Below are positions 35,908 through 46,695 of a stretch of 64,000 nucleotides of DNA, in pieces. Position 1 is the stretch's first letter; every line of letters starts with the position of its first letter. A program made the translations under genes and the position numbers. The DNA lies in assembly GCA_020055645.1 (NCBI GenBank), contig CM034546.1:64542001-64606000 (forward strand). Reading direction: 5' to 3'. The notes beneath the pieces are model-generated. The model did not search any database. It was given only the letters and a program-made list of their open reading frames with translations, and had not been told where the DNA came from. This DNA comes from Tomocerus qinae. Taxonomy: Eukaryota > Arthropoda > Collembola > Entomobryomorpha > Tomoceridae.

Positions 35908-37202
35908 ATGGCCACTGACCATGCTTTGAAATCTTTTGATAACTTTTTTGTTTTCTTCAATGCAATAAAATGCACACCATTTCAGTGGGACAAGAAAACA
36001 AAAAGATTGTCTGTTAATACCGACAAACTGACTTGGGCTAATATCTACTTTTGGTGGTTATTCGGTTGTGCTGTAAGTATTTATGGAGTATATCGTCTTT
36101 TGAAAGAACTCTTTCACCCAGATGAACATTTTAAAGCTTTCCAAGTCATCCTGTATGTGTTCTTCATTCTCATTTCCAACCTTTCGAGCTTCACAAATGC
36201 CATTTTCGTACTTCAACCGAATATCTTTGCACATACCATATCTACGGCCATCCATTTCGATCGATCACACAAAGGTAGCTCTTATTTTTGAATTTAATTT
36301 GAAATTATGAAAGACATCCAAAACCTTTGAAGAAATTTGCGAAAACATTTTTAATCATTTTGATCCTTCAATTCTCATTTTCAGAAAAATATTGTTGGAA
36401 AGGAGAAGGTAGAAAGAAATCAAAGAAAATAATAATCGAAAAGACCATGGATTTATTTTTCGCAGCACTACTGATCGGATCTGTATGTGGAGGTTTGCTT
36501 GCAGTATCCCTGCCTGTTGATCCATTTCAGAGATTCATGTTGGATCATACTCCAGACTTCTATGAAGAATACAAATTATTTGTGAAATGTCTCATTTTCC
36601 CGATTATCACTGCCTGTGGGATCATCTTGGTGGGTCCTTTGGTTTTTGGATTCTCGATAACACTAGTTTACACCTCAGGAATGCAATTCTGGCTCTCGGT
36701 TCTTGTGGAAAACAACGACACTGAAGAAGGAATGCAGGCGAGAGAAAATTTCAGGAATCGACCGTACAATGCCTTAATATTCTACAAAAGCTGCATCGCT
36801 GTTCACAATCGTGTTAACTTGCATATTGCATATTACGGGTTACCAATTTTTTGTGGATTTGCAATAATGATTGCCATCTTCAGCGATTTTGCTACTGTGA
36901 AAATGTACAATATTATCCCAATGCCTGCATATCTGATAATGCCATGGATCTCAATTATTATTCATGCAGAAACCATCCTGGCATTCCCACTGGCGGCTAA
37001 ATTCTACCTTCACTCAGTAAATTACTTACAAAAGATGAAGAACATTGAAAACAAGTACTTAAGAAAGCTAGCCAAAGGATGTAAACCCATTGCACTCGGA
37101 GTTGGACCATTCTTCAATTTGGTTCGCAGTACAACGCTATCAATTAATGAATTTATCTTAAATAATACAACCAATTTAATCCTATCCGTCGATTTAAATT
37201 AA
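35908..37202 (+). CDS. Gustatory-receptor-like 7TM protein, copy E (intact)
   Basis: Exon 1 is 35908-36274 (367 nt) and exon 2 is 36385-37202 (818 nt), phase 1, giving 394 residues. It has the same start (MATDHALKSF), the same seven-helix layout and the same C-terminal GPFFNLVRSTTLSINEFILN as D. Differences are scattered substitutions, for example KTMDLFFAALL for KVVQLFLPALL in helix 3 and more hydrophobic changes in helices 5-6. No stops or frameshifts are seen. Its close similarity to D and F shows recent tandem duplication. The upstream block with GACGTAGTCAG near 35770 is shared with D (about 31977). Confidence 0.84.
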
Positions 37203-39411
37203 CTTACTGAAGATAGGACCTATATGGAATCAATTCAAACCTTTATACTGAAGGCAGAGTTTTTTTATACGTAGGTTTCGTCCATTGCAATTCATTGATA
37301 CCATTAGTAGATGTTACATAGAGGTAATTTCCTATGAAACATTTTGGGGGAAAATGAGAACATAACTAGCAATTGTTCAGGAAATGTTGTACTATGTATA
37401 TTAGATAGGTATGAAGCCCCTACTTTAAAATTTCTTCTAGGGGCGCATTGGCTTTGGCTCCAGCAAATAAATATTGAATTCATTAGTATATTAAATTGTA
37501 AAGTATTACTCCTCCTTTAGGTTGTATTACTTTTTGACACTCTTTTCTTATGCGTACTAATATAGTATTAAAGTAGTGGTTGTATTTCTTTCGTTGAATT
37601 TTTTAACCAGGAAAACAAAGACGAAATTATTGGGACTGGTAACTACTACTAGGCTAGTAGCGTAGCATTGGCATGCACTACTGAAACTACTGATACTTCA
37701 GCAATTGTTTTCGTTTCTGTATAGCCATCTCTAAATGCTAAAAATTAATATAACTTTTGCTTTGAAATGAATGTTGGGCATGGTCTTATTGTATGAATAA
37801 ATATTAGATCTGTGGTTTTATTTAGGATGGGGGTAAAAGGTGTCATTTACATTATAACAAAATTTTGTACAGATGAATACATACTTTGAAAATATTCAGA
37901 ATTGCAAAGTGATGATTTAAACATTTATTTTTCCTACAACCCTACATTAACTGTATGTAATGTAAATACTTGCATCCAATAAAATGCATGTGTTTTGTTG
38001 AACGCCACTTTACGCTACCAAAGAGTGACAAAGTGACTGGTCTAACGGTCCAAGACCTGTTTTCCAGTGCACTTGTGACAGCGTTCCAACATCCTTCCAA
38101 GACGTCCATATACTATAAGTATACATAAAATGTACATAATGTAGAATATGAAACAGCAGTAATAGCACAGTTACGTATACTTAGCAGTCAGACATGGGAC
38201 ATCTACAGAATTGCTTGTCTACATCTCTACATTAAACGTCAAGCCTCTACAGATGTTAGAATAGAAAATATAATAAAGTTTCTGCAGTTTTTAGTGGAGT
38301 TATTAAAATGCCTAAAGGTCCGGTGGCATGATTTGTACTTATTAGTAATTGTTATTTTTTATATTTGCGGCTAGGTGTCACAGAGTACAGAGTATACGAA
38401 ATTAGATTCATTTTGATCTGCAAAAGCGGCTAGTTCCATTTCCATTCCCAAAGAACGGCAATAACTATCATCATCGCCCCAATATAGCTAGAACATCAAA
38501 GTTTATAGTTTCCATAGAAGGCAAAACGTGGATGAGTTTTTGCATACTGTAAGGTGATAGCATCACTACCTGTCTGGTGTGTGTGACGAAGCTGTGAAAT
38601 TTATTAAAAAAGAAACACCTTCTAAACAGGCAATTTAATTACATTTTAATATTTGTCGGTAAATAGTTTAAAGGAATAAAACAGAAGACTGAATTTAGGC
38701 AGAGGCAGGGCATGAAATTCCCATCCTTTAATGCAAAGCTATGCAGAATCAATAACTTACAATTTAGTGTAAACTTTACATGCATTATTATATTACATTT
38801 GGTCGTGCATAGTAGTTACTTACCATCCATGCACGGGTACGATACTTTACTTTATAAATCAATAAAAAATGATTTCACTCGTTGAGGTAAAAAACTACGA
38901 TACACCTATAATACCGCTCTCTGCTTGTAAGCTTAGTGTACTCAAAATTTTCACGCTATTGTATTCATACCATAAAATAGGTAAGTAGAAAAGTCAGACC
39001 AAGTATTCAACTGCAATAGAAGTAATAATAATATATAAATGGGAGTGAAATGTTTTGCAATTTCACCCAATTCCGTGAAATATTTCAAGTGCCATGGCCA
39101 TGGCCATGTCTGTCTCCATTTGTTTAATGTTTAATTAACTTTCAAAACGTGACTGAATTCTAAGTCCTGCGAACATTTATCCATATAATATGTTGGGTAC
39201 GTACGTCAACTTTATTTATTTCCTTTAAGTCTTTAAAAATATGATTCTTAAATCAATACACTTATACAAAACGTGGTCAGACTAGTCAAATGTAGTATGG
39301 AATGGAAAATTTAAAAGAAAGTGGAAACTCTTAGTGACAACAGCTACAATTGCATTTACTCTGCGATCTATTTAATAAGAAACACAAGAAATAATATTTC
39401 AATTTGAGGAA
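37203..39411. other. Spacer between copies E and F
   Basis: Paralogous to the D-E spacer but without the palindromic MITE. It includes the conserved hairpin at 37416-37444 and, near 38865, the TTCACTCGTTGAGGT block that marks the start of the duplicated upstream unit. I see no gene. Confidence 0.5.
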
Positions 39412-39730
39412 ATGGCCACTGACCATGCTTTGAAATCTTTCGAAAACTTTTTTGGTTTCTACAATGCAATAAAATGCACACCGTTTCAGTGGAACGAGAA
39501 AACGAAAAGATTGTCTGTTAATACCGACAAACTGACTTGGGCTAATATCTACTTTTGGTGGTTATTTGGTTGTGCTGTAAGTATTTATGGAGTATATCGA
39601 CTTTTGAAGGAACTCTTTCTCCCAGATGAACAATTTAAAGCGTTTCAAGTCATCCTGTACGTGTTCTTCATTCTACTTTTCAACATTTCAAGCTTCACCA
39701 ATGCTATCTTCGTACTTCAACCGAATATCT

Positions 39731-42700
39731 TGTTACGGGTATCATCACGTCTGTCTAAACCGTGCAATGCCAACAGCAGAGCACAGAGTGAGAAGGACCA
39801 CCAGTTTCAAATGGTAACTCAATGTGGTGGAACTCTCAGAAGGGAAAAACACCAAGCGGAACTAAGAAGCAAGTCAGTGAACATTCGGCCAGCAACCAGC
39901 AAGCAACTCGTGAGTCTCTACTACTCCATCGGTCGGACTGACCTCACTCAATTCGAAATACTTCGGTCAATTAGTTTATTTCTGTTCCCGACATTCATCT
40001 CTTACAAATACTGTTGTAACTAAAATACCATGAATTAAAACTACATTCACAAACATACATTGGATTTTGCATACAACTTGGATCGTACTATCGGCACTGG
40101 CTTTATAGGGAATGGTAAGGCGAGGAACCACTCTCCGATTAATATAATTGCAAAACATATTTCATTTATCTAACTAAACACTAACATAATATTGGCATTG
40201 ATTCATACTATTCTCACATATATACGTATGATACATATCACTCCTGTAATATATGGCGCTCAACGACTAATTACCTTTTCTATTTTTGAGTCTTAGTGCC
40301 AACGGTCTAAAAGTCTAAAGAATTACAATCAAAAAGACGTCTCTGCAAAAAAGACAAAATCTGCTACAAGATACAGCTGTAACGTCATCCAACGGGTTGG
40401 TATATATGAAGTTGACCGTAATACTTGGTCATCATCTTACCAATCCGACACAACACAAGACACACATTCCAACTCAATCAAAATATTGTCTACAATATTA
40501 AAACGTAAGCTACAAAACTATGTCAACATTTTAAAATATGAATCCTATCTCTCCTATTGATTTTATTTATCATAATTTCATTTGTTACGGATTCATAAAA
40601 ATCCTAAACACTTACCTGTTACCAACTTACAGTATATTATATGCACTAAAACGAAATTCCTTAAAAATATCCCTTCATTTTCCAGTCTCCTTTTTCACTG
40701 TAGCATTAACGGCTACAGATTTTACTCAATAAATATATCAAATTAATTTCAAAATTCTTACAGTGCCTGAAACAAACATTAAAATCACATTTGGTATATG
40801 AGTTTCAGATACGCCTACGTCATAGCATTACGGCTAAGGGTGACCGCGACAGTTGGTCATCCACATTAGTTCGTCTTTGCTTCTGCAATGTCAAGCGGTC
40901 AAGGACTTTCACATTCCAATCTCCTACAGTCTGCATATCTACATTCAAGCAATTACTATTCAACATTTCGGATTCTATACATCTAATATTGGCAATCAAC
41001 ATATCTTAACTACATTTGTATAACCAACTGACACTTCTGACCGTATGTTAATAATCCATTTACTTTAAACTAAACTAAATTACTACAGAAAGCTCTATTG
41101 CGTATTTTACCTACCTTCCTAACAATTATATTCATCATTGTCTGTCTCCTACCGACATTTTGGCTCTTGAATATTTAACCTTATCATACTTTTTAGATAA
41201 TTTCTTTATCTTAGAAGCAACTTTTTAGAAACTACGAAACACGTAGTAAAGTAAGTAAAAGACAGCAACTAATTATTTTTGTCTCAGACAGATAATTTAC
41301 ATAGTAGTTTCGTACAAGACTTAACATAGCATATTTAACTAGCAAGCACTGTAAACTTTAATTGCAATCATTCTAATTGTCTTAATATTTCTATTTATTC
41401 TAATACCATGGCCAATGCCAACGATAATTTATTTAACTTACCGTCTCTGATAACAACTATAATTTTTGAGGAATCTATTCCCTTAACTTTACAACTCCTA
41501 CAAAATGCCTTTCATGAAGTTCAAGGTAACCGTAATGTTGGTGACCCTGACTCTTCACTGTCTCCTAATTTACCTAATCAAACACAATTTACAAATACCA
41601 AACAAAATCCTACTCTAACTATTCCTACTTACATTCCAAACTATTTCTTAGCTAACAAACATTTAGTTGAAGTCTTAACCAAACATTTCTTAGGAAGTCG
41701 GCCCTCATAGGCGCCATTGCAGTAACATTCTATATGTTAGCTCCTTATTCAATAGTAAGTCATTACCATTTACTAGTAGGCCAGCACTGTTTGCACATAT
41801 ACATGCTAGCTAATCTTGGTCCTACTTAAACATTTTCAAGCATTTTGAATGCATCATACTATTTTACAACTATTGATAAATATTTTCCATCACAATCAAG
41901 TAAAGATTATGAATGCTAGTCTTTACAATAGTTTACATTCATAGTCTCTTACGACAATTTACTTACAGTCTCTTACGACAATTCAGTAATTATGGTCTCT
42001 CACGACAAATAATATATCAATAACCCCTCACGGCACCTTTACTTATCATTTCTTCTGATATTTTTTCGCTCATAATATAAATAGAAGTTATTCAGGTTAG
42101 TTTTTGGGAACTGCAAAAGTAGTTTTCGATAAAACCAGGAGCAGATGCGTCTCGCTCTGGTAGTGCAGCAGATATTAATCTCTCGCACATTGTAGAAGTC
42201 TTACAGCGGTTTAGCCCTCGTAAGCAGTGCAGCTGGTCAAATGCCACTCGCACAAATAGGGATAGGAATTGAATTCTGACCTCCCATGATAGAATTTTTT
42301 CAGGAAGAATGATTGTAGCCTCGCCTAAATCATTCACTATTTTTCATAGCAAAAAGTCTTAATTTACGTCTAATATTACATCAATAACTCTACTTATGTC
42401 TAATATCATATTAACCTATGTTGTTACGCTTCCAACAGCAAACAACCAATGTCAATCATACATCACATAGTTCATCTGATAGGTCCATTAATACCTAGTC
42501 AGGAAACTAATAATCTTGTACACATTTATTTATTCTTAAATTATAAAATGTTTTGGTCTAATTCTAAAATTGCTAAAAATGTTTCTAAAACTCACTACCA
42601 ACAAAAATTATATTATCATTCATCCTGATTACAGAGCAATTCATCACGGGAAACGCTCTTGAAATTCTTTCTATATTCCTATTTATGTATATACTATAAC

Positions 42701-43620
42701 TAATAAGCACTACTAACATTATATATTATTATTCTAATTGGTCATTCACTAATCTTTATTTTCTGTTATACAGTACAATATTAAAATCAAACAAATTGAA
42801 ATACAGAGAAGAGATACAACTAAAACTATTTGGATCCTAAAACTTCCCGAATTCTGCTGTCTCAGATTTGCAGTGAGCCGCAACAGCTGGCGCACATACG
42901 CATTTCTATAGACATCCAGAATTCACGACATAGATTTAACAACATACTGACATTGTTCTCTACTATCAAGCAGAATTTGACTCAAACTAAAAATTTCTAT
43001 AATTGACATTTAATTTTGCTTCAAATTTCAGAATATGACGTAACAAAATTTTCCAACTGCGGCAATCGTTCCACGATTACCTTGTTTGGGGGTGGAGCAT
43101 GTTACGGGTATCATCACGTCTGTCTAAACCGTGCAATGCCAACAGCAGAGCACAGAGTGAGAAGGACCACCAGTTTCAAATGGTAACTCAATGTGGTGGA
43201 ACTCTCAGAAGGGAAAAACACCAAGCGGAACTAAGAAGCAAGTCAGTGAACATTCGGCCAGCAACCAGCAAGCAACTCGTGAGTCTCTACTACTCCATCG
43301 GTCGGACTGACCTCACTCAATTCGAAATACTTCGGTCAATTAGTTTATTTCTGTTCCCGACATTCATCTCTTACAAATACTGTTGTAACTAAAATACCAT
43401 GAATTAAAACTACATTCACAAACATACATTGGATTTTGCATACAACTTGGATCGTACTATCGGCACTGGCTTTATAGGGAATGGTAAGGCGAGGAACCAC
43501 TCTCCGATTAATATAATTGCAAAACATATTTCATTTATCAAACTAAACACTAACATAATATTGGCATTGATTCATACTATTCTCACATATATACGTATGA
43601 TACATATCACTCCTGTAATA
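39731..43620 (+). mobile_element. Non-autonomous LTR retrotransposon, 3890 bp, inside gene F
   Basis: Two direct LTRs of 521 bp (39731-40251 and 43100-43620) differ at one position that I can find (ATCTAACT against ATCAAACT). The target duplication is ATCT (39727-39730 and 43621-43624). A primer-binding-site-like TGGCGCTCAACGAC starts two bases after the left LTR (40254), and a purine-rich tract GGGGGTGGAGCA precedes the right LTR. The 2848-bp interior has no gag, protease, reverse transcriptase or integrase frame. The longest is a 100-codon frame at 41408-41710 without recognised domains. The 4-bp duplication and TGTTAC start suggest the Gypsy group. The end GTAATA departs from the usual CA. 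Confidence 0.88.
41935..42035 (+). repeat. Short tandem motif in the LTR interior
   Basis: A motif of the type TCTCTTACGACAAT recurs about four times with decay (TCTCTCACGACA, CCCTCACGGCA). It may be a packaging or structural region of the element. No function can be assigned. Confidence 0.45.
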
Positions 43621-44810
43621 ATCTTTGCACATACAATATCTATGGCCATCCATTTCGATCGATCACACAAAGGTAGCTCTTATTTTTTAATTTAATTTGA
43701 AATTATGAAAGACATCCATAACCTTTGAAGAAATTCGCGAAAACATTTTTAATTATTTTAATCCTTCAATTCTCATTTTCAGAAAAATATTGTTGGAAAG
43801 AAGTAGGTAGAAAGAAATCAAAGAAAACCATCATCGAAAAGGTCGTGCAGTTATTTTTGCCAGCACTACTGATCGGATCTGTATGTGGAGGTTTGCTTGC
43901 AGTATCCCTGCCTGTTGATCCATTTCAGAGATTCATGTTGGATCATACTCCAGATTTCTATGAAGAACACAAATTATTTGTGAAATGTCTCATTTTCCTC
44001 ATTATCACTGCCTGTGGAATCATCTTGCTGGGTCCTGTTATTTTCACATTCACAATAACATTATTTTACACTACAGTAATGCAATTCTGGCTCTCGGTCC
44101 TCATGGAAAACAACGACACTGAAGAAGGAAGGCAGGCGAGAGAAAGTTTTAGAAATCAACCGTATAATGCCTTGGTATTTTACAAAAGCTGCATCGCCGT
44201 TCACAATCGTGTCAACTTGCATATTGCATATTACGGAATACCAATTGTTTGTGGATTTGCAACAATGGTTGCCATCTGCAGCGATTTCGCTACTGTGAAA
44301 ATGTACAATATTATCTCAATGCCTGCATATCTGGCAATGCCATTGATCTCAATTATTATTCATGCAGATTCAATCCTTGCATTCCCATTAGCCGCTAAAT
44401 TCTACCTTCACTCTGTAAATTACTTACAAAAGATGAAGAACATTGACAACAAATACTTAAGGAGGCTAGCAAAAGGATGTAAACCCATTGCACTCGGAGT
44501 TGGACCATTCTTCAAGGTGGTCCGCAGTACAACGCTGGCATTTAATGAATTTGTCTTGAATAATGCAACCAATTTAATCCTATCCGTCGATTTAAATTGA
44601 CCTACTGAAGATAGGACCAATATTGATTCAATGCAAACCTTTGTAAATCTTTTTTACGTAGGTTTCGTCCATTGCAATTCATCGCCACCATTATATTATG
44701 TTGCATAATATAATACTGATATATTTGTGATTGTCTATTAAGATTCTAACGTGATGTAGTACATAATATGGTGCTAGATAATGTACATTACTTTTAGTGG
44801 CACTTAATAG

Positions 44811-45016
44811 CAATCGTCTGCTGAATGCTACAATGTAACAAGCCATTTTATCAAGACTGCTACAAAGTAACAAGCCATTTTATCATGGCTGCGACAATGT
44901 GACAAGCCACATCTCCTAATACAGTGGTTTGTCACTGCATCAGGCGATGTGGCTTGTTACTTTGTCGCAGTCATGATAAAATGGTTTGTTACATTGTAAC
45001 ATTAAGCAGACGCAAT
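44811..45016. repeat. Palindromic repeat with GTAACAAGCC motif
   Basis: The left half has two tandem versions of GTAACAAGCCATTTTATCA, and the right half is a reverse complement of the outer pattern. The central arms carry GACAAGCCACATC and GATGTGGCTTGTTAC. The same motif appears again as two direct units at about 51630-51700, upstream of the second ionotropic-receptor-like gene. Confidence 0.7.
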
Positions 45017-45210
45017 GTAATTGGAAAATGGTTCTTGGTGTTGAGCATTGTAACTAAAACGATTTTTAAACTTTTATCATAATTGGCTAGGCAAATCAGT
45101 TGTAAAATATGTTGATGCTTCACCTTGTGTACCATGACGGAAGCACGTATAGCGACCTTCAATAAAATCAATTAATATACAGATATTATACCAAATAGTG
45201 TCTCATTTTA

Positions 45211-45259
45211 CCTACCACAATTATTGTGGTAGGTTGACTTGGTTGTGCACAACCAAGTC
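45211..45259. repeat. Two adjacent palindromes
   Basis: Palindrome 1 (45211-45233) has 11-bp arms CCTACCACAAT with a one-base spacer. Palindrome 2 (45236-45259) is a perfect 24-bp palindrome centred on TGTGCACA. They lie two bases apart, in the downstream flank of gene F. Confidence 0.7.
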
Positions 45260-46695
45260 TACAGTATATTTTGTAGAATAAATATCTTTTATGCTATGTA
45301 AGTATTTCAGTTTCAGTATTCTGGATACCTTACTTATATTAGGCAGGAAATTTTTTAACATGGATAATAGGTACGCATGGAACTCTTAAAGTTCTTCTGC
45401 GGGCCACTTTCGCTCCTGCTAATAAATAAATAATGCATTAATGTAAGAAACCAAATGCAAATTATTATTCCTCCTTTAACATGTATTATTTCTATTTGAG
45501 AGTTCTCTTTTCTTACCTATAATATCAACATAGTGGTAGCATTATTTGTTGCATGTTGAAAGAAGAGGTGAATATAGACGATTCCGCAATGCGGATATTG
45601 GGCAACAAACTTTATAGGGACATAGTACCTATTTTTATACACCACTCTCACCAGTACTAGTTAAGGATGCACAATAAATACCTTAGCTAATTTCTTTTCT
45701 TGTAAAACCATCTGTGTATGCTGAACATGAATATTATTTTTGCTTTGAAATGGATTTTAAGCATGCAAGTATTGTAAAAGTAAATATTAGAGTTGTGGTA
45801 GTCTATTACTACCAAACAATAATTACAAAGTACGTACATCAAAACTAAGTAAGCTTACAAAAGCCAAGGATGGTATGTATTCATAAAAAGGAGCAGGGCA
45901 AACCCAATAGTCAAGAAATATAGATAATTTTCTAAAAGCAGGACATGACTTAATTTTAATGTTACCAGTACAACAGAAATTAAAAATGATGCAGAGATAT
46001 TCCCATCGATGTCACATTATAGTACATTATTAAGCTGACTAGTATTTCTACGTTTTTACTGATGACTTCGAATTAAAAATGTATTTCCCTACAAAAAGAA
46101 ACCATCTTAATCTACTGCAAAGTTTTTCATATCATACATTTGGGAATTATTCAATTGCAACACAATAGAACTGATACTACTTTAATGTTCGCTAGTTTGT
46201 ACACCTTTTTTGTAAAATTATAGCAGTATAGTTAAGGTCTAACAGTATTGAGGTCTATTAGAGTATAATATTATAATTGAAAGTTATACTCTTCGGCTCC
46301 GAGTCCGATTTAAATTGTGTTTGAACATTTTCCTACTAGCACTTTATTCTGTGTTCAGTTTGTCTTTCTCTCCACACGATCAGCATTTTCCGTCACCAGA
46401 TAATCGATACATTCACCTACGTGACTTCTTAACAAGCCATCTAAAAAATTTATACATCTATGTTTGTAGTTGGCTCTATTCATGCAGTGAAATATTAAAC
46501 AGAATGGGCACAGTGGCAAACAACTGGCGCTTTATTGTCGACTTCATTTCATACTACTCATAATATCTGGGTAGGAAATTACATTGATGAGTATATAAAT
46601 AGTTACATTTAGTGTTGTCCTGCAGGCTGGATCTAAAACCGCGTTCTTTTATCTGTAGTGTATTTAAATACATCTATAAGGTTAATATCCTGAAA
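45260..46695. other. Spacer upstream of first ionotropic-receptor-like gene
   Basis: The first part is a decayed paralogue of the downstream flanks of D and E (TTCTTCTGCGGGCCACTTTCG, then CTGCTAATAAATA near 45420). An 82-codon open frame at 46315-46563 has no recognised features. No promoter can be assigned with confidence. Confidence 0.4.

Larger units (their letters stand above)
39412..44600 (+). pseudogene. Gustatory-receptor-like 7TM protein, copy F, split by an LTR element
   Basis: Exon 1 is broken into 39412-39730 and 43625-43672. Together these are 319 + 48 = 367 nt, exactly the length in every other copy. The inserted 3890 bp plus the 4-bp duplication explain the gap. Exon 2 is 43783-44600 (818 nt) and is open. 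Leaving out the insertion, the gene would encode 394 residues with no other defect and all seven helices, ending GPFFKVVRSTTLAFNEF. As it stands, translation runs from residue 106 into LTR sequence and stops at 40023, losing helices 3-7. It is therefore a very recent loss, an allele present in only some individuals, or, less likely, rescued by splicing. Confidence 0.85.

Noticed and set aside
39412-40023. A 203-residue protein read from gene F into the LTR
   Set aside because: The frame continues into the LTR by chance. The last 97 residues are LTR sequence and recur alone at the right LTR.
42092-42337. 81-codon minus-strand frame in the LTR interior
   Set aside because: No similarity to gag or pol motifs, and antisense to the element.
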